From: an uncultured Clostridia bacterium
Lineage (GTDB): Bacteria > Bacillota > Clostridia > UBA1381
Assembly (NCBI GenBank): GCA_944390495.1
Contig: CALXQE010000110.1
Span: 1-32,360 of the forward strand
Reading direction: 5' to 3'
DNA length: 32,360 nucleotides
A program made the position numbers and the translations under genes. The notes beneath the pieces are model-generated. The model worked only from the letters and a program-made list of their open reading frames with translations. It made no database searches and was not told the DNA's origin. This document shows positions 7,285-14,746 of this stretch, in pieces. Every line of letters begins with the position of its first letter. Within the stretch, counting starts at the first letter, position 1.

Positions 7285-8691
7285 CTATTCAACAAGTATA
7301 TAACCTGTATCTAATTCATTATCCTCATACTGCAAAATAACAGTATCACCGTTATCTAAATTATATGTTTCCTTGCTTCCGTCAGTTGAAACATCATCAG
7401 GCTCACCTAATGATTCATACTGATTGTCAATACTTTCATCTGATATATCTTCACCAGTAGTTTCTTCCTGTACGCTATCATTTTCTACAACTTCAGATAT
7501 CGGTTCTATGGTAATATTTTCGCTGTATGTATTAACGTAATTATCGGCTGTTTCATTACTTCTATTTTCATTTTGCCTTTCATACTCAGTTAAATTGTTA
7601 TTTGGTTTAGGCGTACTTTGAGTATTTAAAGCTTCGTTTTCATAATTCGCAATCTCCGTATCTTCCATTTCTTCCTGCCTTGGTTTTTCCTCGGGACGCT
7701 CGATAATTTGAAGTTCGTCTTCAACCTTATCCGCAACACGTTCTGTTGCAAAAGTAACAAGACTTCCGCTGATTATTACAGACAATGCGACCACTGCAAA
7801 CAATATTCTTCCATTACGCTTTTTTCTTACATCAAGAATATCTCCAAACCTTTCCTTGATTACTTTTTTTGAAATAATAAAACAGGTAGATAATGGCGTA
7901 TTCATAGATTTTTTATTATGTACCACTTTTAAAATTGCATGGCAGTAATGACGTCTAAATTCCATATCTTTTTCCTTTACCACCTCTGCATCGCATACAA
8001 GTTCTACATCTCTATTTGCTGCACTAACCATCATGTATACAAGCGGATTAAACCAGTTTATTGCATTAGCGACAACAAGAATAAGTTTATAATAAATGTC
8101 ATTACGTCTAAAATGTATTAGCTCGTGATTTAAAATAACACGCAATTCCGATTCATTGTAATCAATACCTGGCAAAAGCAGTACCGGCTTTATAACTCCA
8201 AAAACCATAGGTGTTGATACAATTTTACATATTTTAACATCAATTTTTCTCTTCTCACCTATTTCGTTTTTTATGTTACTTAATATACTTTCTATATCTT
8301 TGTTATCAATCGGTTTTGCCCAACGCTTTACCATGTTTTTAAAGTTAAAATAACATATAATCTGATATAAAACAAATACTAACACTCCTATAAACCACAC
8401 ATAAGTAAGATAATTTTGAAGTGACCACTGCATTGCATTTTGTCCTTGCATTACTGATTCCGAAACTACCGGTAAACCCTGTATTTGATTTGGTATTTCC
8501 ATTGTTATAGGTGCACTAAACATATTTATTTTAAATGGTATTATAAGCCTTACAGCAATAAAGAGCCACATAAAATAACGCCATTTTGCAACGTAACTTT
8601 TTTTAATAAGCGGTGATATTAAAAGCAACACACCTATAAGAATTGATATAGGAATCACCATTTCCATCATATCAATAAAAAATATACTCAT
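7285..8691 (-). CDS. BlaR1-like M56 family membrane metallopeptidase (antirepressor)
   Basis: This is a 468-residue transmembrane zinc protease. Hydrophobic segments lie near residues 10-29, 38-52, 96-115 and 297-314. The zinc motif HELIH is at 189-193 in a cytoplasmic loop, with ELVCD (Glu230) as probable third ligand. In BlaR1/MecR1, ligand binding outside activates this protease, which leads to removal of the BlaI/MecI repressor. Classical BlaR1 has a penicillin-binding sensor domain of about 250 residues. Here the outer part is only ~150 residues: a low-complexity acidic/Asn-rich linker (320-425) and a 44-residue terminal domain that resembles the small secreted protein at 4332-4586. It therefore should not sense beta-lactams directly. 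The ATG at 8691 has an AGGGA box and lies 24 bases after the repressor gene. Confidence 0.9.
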   Translation of the reverse strand: MSIFFIDMMEMVIPISILIGVLLLISPLIKKSYVAKWRYFMWLFIAVRLIIPFKINMFSAPITMEIPNQIQGLPVVSESVMQGQNAMQWSLQNYLTYVWFIGVLVFVLYQIICYFNFKNMVKRWAKPIDNKDIESILSNIKNEIGEKRKIDVKICKIVSTPMVFGVIKPVLLLPGIDYNESELRVILNHELIHFRRNDIYYKLILVVANAINWFNPLVYMMVSAANRDVELVCDAEVVKEKDMEFRRHYCHAILKVVHNKKSMNTPLSTCFIISKKVIKERFGDILDVRKKRNGRILFAVVALSVIISGSLVTFATERVADKVEDELQIIERPEEKPRQEEMEDTEIANYENEALNTQSTPKPNNNLTEYERQNENRSNETADNYVNTYSENITIEPISEVVENDSVQEETTGEDISDESIDNQYESLGEPDDVSTDGSKETYNLDNGDTVILQYEDNELDTGYILVE

Positions 8692-8715
8692 CTTGTTCCC
8701 TTTCTGGCAAAGCCA

Positions 8716-9102
8716 CTAATCGTTTTTACGTGTTGATTCTATAAACGCATTTAATTCGTCAAGATCTTCATCTGATATTGACTTGGCATCATATAGTGAT
8801 GTGACTAAGTGGGTTATTGAGTTCCCGCTCAGACGCTTTAAAAATGACTTACTTTCTACAATAAGATAGTCCTGCTCACTTACAAGCGGTGTATATGTTT
8901 TACTCTTGCCCTGCATTTCTCCTTTCAGAAAATCACGTTCGATAAGCCGGTTCAGTAAAGTCTGCAACGCACCTATCGACCACGGACGTTCCTTTTCTAA
9001 AATTTTTTTCACCTCTGATGTTGTAATCGGTGTGGGATTGTTCCATATTACCTGCATGATTTCAAGTTCAGTATCAGGTATTTTTGTAATTTTGTTTTTC
9101 AT
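8716..9102 (-). CDS. BlaI/MecI family winged-helix transcriptional repressor
   Basis: This 128-residue protein has the BlaI/MecI/CopY layout. The N-terminal winged helix includes TELEIMQVIWNNPTPITTSEV and RPWSIGALQTLLNRLIERDFL, and the C-terminal part is a helical dimerisation region. BlaI-type dimers bind TACA-N2-TGTA palindromes, and two such sites lie at its own promoter (9119-9130 and 9141-9156), so autorepression of the whole operon is predicted. The ATG at 9102 is preceded by AGGAAAGG. It is the first gene of the operon with the M56 protease. No beta-lactamase or penicillin-binding protein gene follows; the SLH protein does. Confidence 0.95.
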   Translation of the reverse strand: MKNKITKIPDTELEIMQVIWNNPTPITTSEVKKILEKERPWSIGALQTLLNRLIERDFLKGEMQGKSKTYTPLVSEQDYLIVESKSFLKRLSGNSITHLVTSLYDAKSISDEDLDELNAFIESTRKND

Positions 9103-9118
9103 AGTACTATTTCCTTTC

Positions 9119-9130
9119 CTACAATTGTAG
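9119..9130. promoter_or_regulatory. BlaI-type operator, downstream site
   Basis: CTACAATTGTAG is a perfect 12-base palindrome containing TACA-AT-TGTA. It covers the predicted transcription start region of the minus-strand blaI-like operon, about positions +3 to +14. Confidence 0.72.
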
Positions 9131-9139
9131 TATATCTAT

Positions 9140-9168
9140 ATAATACACTTGTATTAGTTATTTGTCAA
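9140..9168 (-). promoter_or_regulatory. Promoter of the BlaI/BlaR1-like operon
   Basis: On the minus strand a perfect TTGACA (9168-9163), 17 bases, then TATTAT (9145-9140). The spacer and the edge of the -10 box are filled by a palindromic operator. Start expected near 9133, about 30 bases before the ATG at 9102. Confidence 0.85.
9141..9156. promoter_or_regulatory. BlaI-type operator inside the promoter
   Basis: TAATACACTTGTATTA is a palindrome (7-bp arms around a CT centre) containing TACA-CT-TGTA. It sits between the -35 and -10 boxes and overlaps the -10, an ideal place to block RNA polymerase. Spacing to the second operator is about 24 bases centre to centre, a little over two helical turns. 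Confidence 0.78.
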
Positions 9169-9195
9169 GTAGTTTTTTAATTTTTATTTTATAAT

Positions 9196-9224
9196 AAAAA
9201 CCCCCAGCTAAGCTGGGGGTTTTT
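9196..9224. terminator. Strong bidirectional terminator, possibly an IS200 end hairpin
   Basis: AAAAACCCCCAGC pairs with GCTGGGGGTTTTT around a 3-base loop (9196-9224). It can end minus-strand read-through from the insertion remnants and exopolysaccharide operon before the blaI-like promoter. IS200-type elements carry similar hairpins near an end, so it may have arrived with the tnpA remnant. Confidence 0.85.
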
Positions 9225-9347
9225 CATCAACGAGCATAGCCCTATTTCCTAGCCACACACAAAAGTACGTACATACGACTGCCACTTGCTAAAAGCTGTT
9301 TACGGTTGCCGGTTAACCAACTTACTCTTTAAATGGATATATATAAT

Positions 9348-9640
9348 CTATCGTGAGCTGTCCATTTATTCTATCCTCTTTCAACTGATTATTTATGTAT
9401 GCGTATATCGCTTTTGTATTTTTCCTACTGTATCTACATAATACCCTCTACACCAAAATTGACGATTTTTATATTTATATTTCATGTTTCCTCATCTTTC
9501 ATATATCATCACACTGCTCTTTCCTTTTTAAAATCCCATAACACTTACGCTCATTTTTGGTGTTGTTTCAATAACATATGTACATGGTCTGGACGCACTT
9601 CTGCATTTATTATATTTATTCCTGCCCGATTCCCAGAATT
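9348..9640 (-). pseudogene. IS200/IS605-family tnpA (Y1 HUH transposase) remnant
   Basis: Pieces of a TnpA are readable in three frames: INAEVRPDHVHML with the HUH motif His-Val-His; then, after a shift, TTPKMSVSVMGF, stop, KGKSSVMIYER, stop, GN; then KYKYKNRQFWCRGYYVDTVGK; and after another one-base loss AIYAYINNQLKED, with the catalytic-tyrosine helix, ending at a TAG at 9350-9348. At least two frameshifts and two stops mean it is dead. The N-terminal third is missing, replaced on the right by other insertion debris near 9630. It probably belonged to a complete IS200-like element whose right end included the hairpin at 9196-9224. No target duplication was recognised. Confidence 0.85.
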
Positions 9641-9769
9641 GATGGACAGAAGAAAGTCGGACTGATACCAACCTCACAATCGCCACTTTGGAAGCAGGAA
9701 TCTCTTAATTGGCTGTCTCCGCTTGCATATGAGCATTTACTGAGTGTTTATGCAAAGAAAGTTGCTTAA
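9625..9769 (+). pseudogene. Possible C-terminal fragment of a second transposase
   Basis: The plus-strand frame ending at TAA 9767-9769 encodes a tail containing ESLNWLSPLAYEHLL and AKKVA. The LNWLSPLAYE phrase resembles the last residues of IS3-family orfB transposases, in which a short Leu-x-x-Leu-(S/T)-Pro motif near the end is common. Nothing upstream of about 9625 continues the homology. Assignment is by motif memory only and is weak. Confidence 0.35.
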
Positions 9770-10025
9770 CAATGAGAATTCGATATGACAGGCGTATACT
9801 GAGTTGAATAATCACAATGGCTGTTTCACTTGACTTTAAATCATATCAGCACAGACTCATTGTCAAGCAAGCCGTGGAATAAATGCAACCACTTCTACGA
9901 AAATAAAAGAATTATTACGATTCATTCTGTTTTTTGAAGCTTTTTGCTGTCTATTTTTTCTGGAATGGCTCAGTGGAGAAATTTTATAAATTCTATAATT
10001 CCATTTGATTTTACAATTCATTATT
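9770..10025. other. Non-coding stretch at the end of the exopolysaccharide operon
   Basis: No gene, RNA or clear terminator is seen between the insertion debris and the stop of the last glycosyltransferase gene. Short open frames here have no ribosome binding sites. It is probably decayed mobile-element sequence. Absence of a U-tract hairpin after 10026 suggests read-through to 9196-9224. Confidence 0.5.
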
Positions 10026-10832
10026 TCATTTTTTTCTTATTAATTTTGCAATTGTTATATTTACTAATCTCATATATATTTTAAGCTTATAATACAGCGT
10101 ATTCATCCCCCAATCTTCCAACAACCCCAACATATATTTCCCATATTTATAGTTACATCTATATTTTTCCTTTATACTTATTCCTCTGCCTGTAAGTCCT
10201 TCACCGCCTTGATAGTAGTAATATACAATATCAGGGTCATATATCATACATTGAGATTTTGTAAAAACGAATAAATTAAAAGTTGCATCTTCACATGTTA
10301 ACATATCTTCATCAAAACGAATATTACCAATAATATCACGTTTATATATACCGGTAGGAGAATTAAATGATATTCCTCTAATCATCTGAATATATACTTT
10401 TTCTTTGTATTCATTTTTATTAATAATTAATCTTTTATCAGAAATTTTATCATATTTTCTTAAAGTTCCGTCAGGATATTCACGAACAATATTATATCTT
10501 ACAATGTCTGCATTGCAATCTTCAAGAAGTTTTACAGAACGTTCAATTGTATCAATATCAATTCTATCATCAGCATCGATAAATGCTATATAATCACCTG
10601 TTGCTTCCTCAAGTCCTCTGTTTCGTGCAGAAGCTACACCTCCATTTTTTTTATTTATTATTTTCACTCGTTCTTTATATTTTTCAAGTACCTTTGACAA
10701 ATCATCCGGTGAGCCGTCATTTACAACAATTATTTCTTTATTTTGATAAGTCTGCAATAGTAACATATCAAGTGTTTTCCCAATAAATGTAGCACATTTA
10801 TATGCTGGAATAATAACTGATACTTTTTTCAT
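10026..10832 (-). CDS. Family 2 glycosyltransferase (last gene of the exopolysaccharide operon)
   Basis: This is a 268-residue GT-A enzyme. The N-terminal KVSVIIPAYK strand, the NDGSPDD nucleotide-binding turn, ASARNRGLEEATGDYI and the metal-binding IDADD (residues ~85-90) are all present. It should transfer a sugar from a nucleotide donor to a lipid-linked oligosaccharide at the inner membrane face. There are no clear membrane segments apart from a mildly hydrophobic C-terminal helix ending LIRKK. Its ATG overlaps the flippase stop in an ATGA, so translation is coupled. Linkage and sugar unknown. Confidence 0.9.
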   Translation of the reverse strand: MKKVSVIIPAYKCATFIGKTLDMLLLQTYQNKEIIVVNDGSPDDLSKVLEKYKERVKIINKKNGGVASARNRGLEEATGDYIAFIDADDRIDIDTIERSVKLLEDCNADIVRYNIVREYPDGTLRKYDKISDKRLIINKNEYKEKVYIQMIRGISFNSPTGIYKRDIIGNIRFDEDMLTCEDATFNLFVFTKSQCMIYDPDIVYYYYQGGEGLTGRGISIKEKYRCNYKYGKYMLGLLEDWGMNTLYYKLKIYMRLVNITIAKLIRKK

Positions 10833-12355
10833 CTCCTTTTCACCTTTCTTTGTATAAATTCAGCAAATAATATTCTTTCTGATTTACTTATCATAAAAAA
10901 CCATACAAAAAACAAATACATTATGCCTATAATTCCGCATACACCAATAAAAGCAAATAGGTTTGGAATATATATATTTTCTTGAATTATGTATGATATA
11001 AGCGAAATAGCAAGTGTTGTAAAAAATGGTTTTATAACTCCAAAAAAATATGTAAACCATTTACTTTTAGTTATGTATGCTACATATATAGGTGTAAATA
11101 AAAGATTTTTACAAGTTAATACGATACTTCCGGCCAATGCTATTCCAAGTACACCCATATCCATATACGTAACAAAAAAACAAGCCAAAATAAGATTTAT
11201 ACTTCCCATCACAATCGTCATCAATGCCGGTACTTTCAATCTTGCTGTTGCTGTTTGAATAGAAGTTAATGCCTGAACCGATAAATTTATAGGAAGATGT
11301 ATTGTTAAAATCATTAGTACAAATTGATATTTGGCAAATTCGGGGTTAATCCACAATGAAAGCAACGTACCTCCCAGTCCGCACAGTATTCCTATCGGAA
11401 GTGACAGTACTATACCTGTATATTTTACAGCATTATTTACATATAACTTCATCTCCTCAAACTTTCCTTTTCCATATAAGGCAATAACAACTGGTACAAA
11501 AATTGAAATTATAGTTCCACTAAAAGTCCTTAAAATGGAAGGTAATTGCAACACAGCCGCATATTCTCCGGCTTCTTTTATTGACAAGAAATGATTTGCG
11601 ACCATTAAATCTATCTGTAAAAATAATATAACACCTATTTCACTTATCGAAATCCACATTCCAGAAGATAATATTTCTTTTACTTTATTATGAGGTTTTA
11701 ATGCTATTTTTATATCAGGCATCAACTTTTTAAAGACCTTAATAGACAGAACTACAGCTACTAAAGAACCTGATAATATCCCTGCACTTACAAACCATAT
11801 TTTTGGTTTAAATAACAGACATAATGAAACTGTAACAACTGTTTTTATCAATATGTTAATTATATTTATACCGCTTATATAATACAGCTTGTTTTCCGCA
11901 AACGGACCATCATTAAAGGCTGATGTTATAAACGTTATAATAAACACTATTATAAATATTATATGTGTCACTTTTGCGTCATACAAAAAACCGTCCGGTA
12001 TATTAATTATTTTATCAATCATTAATATTGACACCGCAAACGGTATAATTAACAGCAGTGACGTCATCAATGTGATATACAGCGTAGTACTAAAATATTG
12101 CTGTGTTTCAGATATATTACCTCTTTGGTGTGATATTGAAAAAAATCTACCACTTATAGATGTTATCGATACAGTTATAACAGTCATATAATTTACAAAT
12201 TGTTGTGTCAGCGGAACTAAACCATAACCGGCAGAACCAATAGTATTAGTTAGATATGGAGTTATCCAAAAAGATAAACCCATAGAAATCATAATACTTG
12301 CTATATTAAATATAAGATTGATTGCCGATTTTTTTAGAGTTTCTTCTTTGTCCAT
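10829..12355 (-). CDS. Wzx-like polysaccharide flippase (MATE/MOP superfamily)
   Basis: This hydrophobic protein of about 510 residues has roughly 12-14 membrane helices and the N-terminal signature of the polysaccharide biosynthesis/flippase family (TPYLTNTIGSAGYGLVPL). It would move undecaprenyl-linked repeat units across the membrane for polymerisation by the Wzy-like protein at 20533-21714. Start choice: TTG and ATG codons at 12367 and 12361 have no usable box, while the ATG at 12355 has GGGGA six bases upstream. The gene lies about 18 bases after the phosphotransferase stop and overlaps the next gene by 4 bases. Confidence 0.9.
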   Translation of the reverse strand: MDKEETLKKSAINLIFNIASIMISMGLSFWITPYLTNTIGSAGYGLVPLTQQFVNYMTVITVSITSISGRFFSISHQRGNISETQQYFSTTLYITLMTSLLLIIPFAVSILMIDKIINIPDGFLYDAKVTHIIFIIVFIITFITSAFNDGPFAENKLYYISGINIINILIKTVVTVSLCLLFKPKIWFVSAGILSGSLVAVVLSIKVFKKLMPDIKIALKPHNKVKEILSSGMWISISEIGVILFLQIDLMVANHFLSIKEAGEYAAVLQLPSILRTFSGTIISIFVPVVIALYGKGKFEEMKLYVNNAVKYTGIVLSLPIGILCGLGGTLLSLWINPEFAKYQFVLMILTIHLPINLSVQALTSIQTATARLKVPALMTIVMGSINLILACFFVTYMDMGVLGIALAGSIVLTCKNLLFTPIYVAYITKSKWFTYFFGVIKPFFTTLAISLISYIIQENIYIPNLFAFIGVCGIIGIMYLFFVWFFMISKSERILFAEFIQRKVKRR

Positions 12356-12373
12356 ATTCATCCCCAATATATA

Positions 12374-13330
12374 CTATATACTTTTAACATTATCATCTTC
12401 TTTTTCTTTACTTTCTTTATTACTAAAAACATCTCCATATATACCACGCTGTTCAGGTGTATTCATTCGTCTGTCAAAATTTTTATATTTATTACTTTTA
12501 ACTCCCGCAGCAACATTTTTCATAAACATAATTTTTAAAGTTAGAAGAATGAGTTTTACGTCAAGTATAAATGAATAATCTCTAATGTAAAGCATATCAA
12601 ACAATACTCTGTCTTTTGCTCCTGTGTCATATCTCGCATATACATGTGACATTCCGGTAATACCTGCTTTGACAAAAAAACGTTTATTATAATCTATAAT
12701 TTCTTTCTCGAATTCTTCAACAAATTTCTGTCTTTCCGGTCTTGGTCCTACAACAGACATATTCCCACTTAGCACATTGAATAGTTGCGGTAGTTCATCA
12801 AGTCTCATAGTCCTTAACAATCTTCCTACCTTTGTAACTCTCGGATCATCATATGTCGCAAGAACTGGTCCTGTCAGCTTTTCCGCGTCATCAACCATAC
12901 TTCTAAATTTATAAATATTAAATGGTTTTTTATGTATAGTAAGACGTTCCTGCTTATATATAATTGGTCCTGGAGAATCAATTTTTATAGCAATAGCACA
13001 CGCCAACATTATGGGACTTGAAACTATTATTCCTACAACCGCAACAGAAACATCCAAAATACGTTTGAAGAAACTTTCAAATTTACTTAGACCGAATTTT
13101 TTTATTTTTAGTGCTGGTGTATCATCAAATTCCATAAGCGTTGATTTCATCACAATAGAATTGTATAATTCAGGAATGAGATACAAATCTTTACCTAAAG
13201 TTACCGCACTGGAAATAAACTTATTTCTTGCCGCTTCATGTATTCTGGGTGAAATAAATATAGTATTATACTTAGGAAATATTGTTTCTATAATATGACT
13301 TACTTCCTCTGGGTTAGTATCATTTACCAT
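12374..13330 (-). CDS. Catalytic C-terminal half of a split polyprenyl glycosylphosphotransferase
   Basis: The 318 residues include the end of a CoA-binding-like domain (1-80) and the complete bacterial sugar transferase domain. Typical elements are a hydrophobic reentrant helix (VAVVGIIVSSPIMLACAIAI), KQERLTIHKKPFNIYKFRSM, RTMRLDELPQLFNVLSGNMS and VGPRPERQKFVEEF. Such enzymes start repeat-unit synthesis by moving hexose-1-phosphate to undecaprenyl phosphate. The first half of the protein is encoded in the same frame at 13352-13849, and the two are separated only by one TAA (13354-13352) and eight sense codons. The ATG at 13330 has no good ribosome box. The isolated catalytic domain can be active in related WbaP-like enzymes, so function may survive if it is translated. 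The insert between RSM and DELPQ is ordinary length. Confidence 0.88.
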   Translation of the reverse strand: MVNDTNPEEVSHIIETIFPKYNTIFISPRIHEAARNKFISSAVTLGKDLYLIPELYNSIVMKSTLMEFDDTPALKIKKFGLSKFESFFKRILDVSVAVVGIIVSSPIMLACAIAIKIDSPGPIIYKQERLTIHKKPFNIYKFRSMVDDAEKLTGPVLATYDDPRVTKVGRLLRTMRLDELPQLFNVLSGNMSVVGPRPERQKFVEEFEKEIIDYNKRFFVKAGITGMSHVYARYDTGAKDRVLFDMLYIRDYSFILDVKLILLTLKIMFMKNVAAGVKSNKYKNFDRRMNTPEQRGIYGDVFSNKESKEKEDDNVKSI

Positions 13331-13351
13331 TATATACCACGCATCATATAC

Positions 13352-13849
13352 TTATAAAGATGAATATTTAATTTTTTTTGCAAAGTCATTTTCTTGGGTG
13401 CTATCATCAAGAATTAACAATTTTACGTTTCCTTCAAACGACTTAATAAGTTTTACATACAGTCTCTTTTCAGCATATATAATTAATGACGTAATAACTG
13501 CCATAAATATCGTATTAAGACACAAATACCATCTAATACTATGTATTACTAATAAATCTCTCACTACTATAAAAATAATACATCCACAAGCAGCTAAAAT
13601 ATTAGATAGGATTACTGATAATTTCAATTCATAATTATCTCTGATAACTGATGTATATAATTCGTATGCCCATAATGTAAACAAGTCCAAAGCCAAATAT
13701 GTCACAATCTGGATATAGTCTTTTTCAAAATTAGGGCTTATATAACGTATTACAGAGAATCCTATTATACCAGAACCTAATACTATAATAATATCAAACA
13801 TGACGACTATCATATCTAATATAACATTCTTATAAATTTTAACATTCAT
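13352..13849 (-). CDS. Membrane N-terminal half of the split polyprenyl glycosylphosphotransferase
   Basis: These 165 residues contain four to five transmembrane helices and the first strand of a Rossmann-like domain (VKLLILDD), then stop at a TAA after KIKYSSL. The DNA after the stop continues in frame (VYDAWYIMVND...) into the catalytic half at 12374-13330, so this is a nonsense interruption of one ~490-residue gene. GGTGA lies before the ATG at 13849. An A8 tract sits just upstream of the stop, but both sides are in the same frame, so slippage there does not explain it. Confidence 0.85.
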   Translation of the reverse strand: MNVKIYKNVILDMIVVMFDIIIVLGSGIIGFSVIRYISPNFEKDYIQIVTYLALDLFTLWAYELYTSVIRDNYELKLSVILSNILAACGCIIFIVVRDLLVIHSIRWYLCLNTIFMAVITSLIIYAEKRLYVKLIKSFEGNVKLLILDDSTQENDFAKKIKYSSL

Positions 13850-13867
13850 ATCTGTTCACCTACGTCC

Positions 13868-14734
13868 TCAATCTTTTATCGACTTTAGTGTAATCATTAC
13901 TATTTCAGGCATATTAAACAGACGTTTAATTTCACTATTATTTTCAAGTCCCCCACTAATTATCGCCTTCACACCATCAACATTATAATATCCTTTTACA
14001 AATTCTGAACTGTCTATTTTTTCTTTATCCATTGTTTCTCTTATTTTAGGAATATTTATCTGACCGCCGTGAAGATGACCTGATACAATTAAATCATACG
14101 GTTGTCTTGCTGCATTATGCAACAAATTTCCTCTGTGAAATACAAGTAAATTAAACATTGACTTCTGTTCATCTGTCAATCTGCTATATAGTCCCTCAAG
14201 CTGTGCATTTAGATATTCAACCCTTATATCATTATCAGAATATATAATATCCTGATAACCTGTAATAGTTATTTTTCCTTGTTTAATAGCTACTTCTGCA
14301 ATATTTTGATTAAGTATATTTGCACCTAATTTTTTAACTTTGTCTAAAAAATTTTCTTCACCAACTTTTAGCCATCGCTCATGATTGCCGGAAACAAAAT
14401 ACACCGGTGCAATATTAACCAATCCTATCATAAGCTTCTCTGCATTGGAAAAATTTGTGTCGTTCATATTAACAAAATCACCTGCAATAATAATCACGTC
14501 AGGAGCTGCTTTTTTTGTTTTATCAATTATTTTATTATAATTTTCTGAATTATGAAAATCTGCAATAACAGCTATTTTTCCGCCATTTTCTAAGCTTGTT
14601 ATTTTATTTGACACAATTGTATAATCTGTAATTTTTACATTATAATTTTCATAAAAAATACATCCAGTCAATCCGACGGCGAATAACATTATTATCAATA
14701 TAACAATTCCTAAAATTTTAAACTTTTTCGCCAT
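13868..14734 (-). CDS. YkuE-like membrane-anchored metallophosphoesterase
   Basis: This 288-residue calcineurin-like phosphoesterase has one N-terminal membrane anchor (residues 8-27). The metal ligands are complete: Asp59-x-His61, Gly-Asp86, Gly-Asn-His118-Glu, His200 and Gly-His220-x-His222. The catalytic domain should face outside. The family includes YkuE-type enzymes and lipid pyrophosphatases such as UDP-diacylglucosamine hydrolases; substrate is unknown. Inside a polysaccharide operon it could recycle undecaprenyl pyrophosphate or trim a phosphodiester-linked substituent; this is inference. GAGGT precedes the ATG, and it sits 12 bases after the GT2 stop and 18 bases before the next gene. 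Confidence 0.85.
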   Translation of the reverse strand: MAKKFKILGIVILIIMLFAVGLTGCIFYENYNVKITDYTIVSNKITSLENGGKIAVIADFHNSENYNKIIDKTKKAAPDVIIIAGDFVNMNDTNFSNAEKLMIGLVNIAPVYFVSGNHERWLKVGEENFLDKVKKLGANILNQNIAEVAIKQGKITITGYQDIIYSDNDIRVEYLNAQLEGLYSRLTDEQKSMFNLLVFHRGNLLHNAARQPYDLIVSGHLHGGQINIPKIRETMDKEKIDSSEFVKGYYNVDGVKAIISGGLENNSEIKRLFNMPEIVMITLKSIKD

Positions 14735-14746
14735 TTATATACCTCG

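Noticed and set aside
7285..8691. Classical beta-lactam sensor BlaR1
   Set aside because: The outer region is only about 150 residues, largely a low-complexity linker, with no Ser-x-x-Lys penicillin-binding domain.
9399..9665. Plus-strand 88-codon frame in the insertion region
   Set aside because: It is antisense to the readable IS200 tnpA remnant and shows no protein signature.
13373..13380. A8 tract near the stop that splits the glycosylphosphotransferase, considered as a slippage site
   Set aside because: Sequence on both sides of the TAA is in the same frame, so a single nonsense change explains the split and slippage does not.
12374..13849. Stop-codon reassignment or amino-acid recoding at the TAA
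   Set aside because: TAA is used as an ordinary terminator by other genes in the window and no recoding element is evident.
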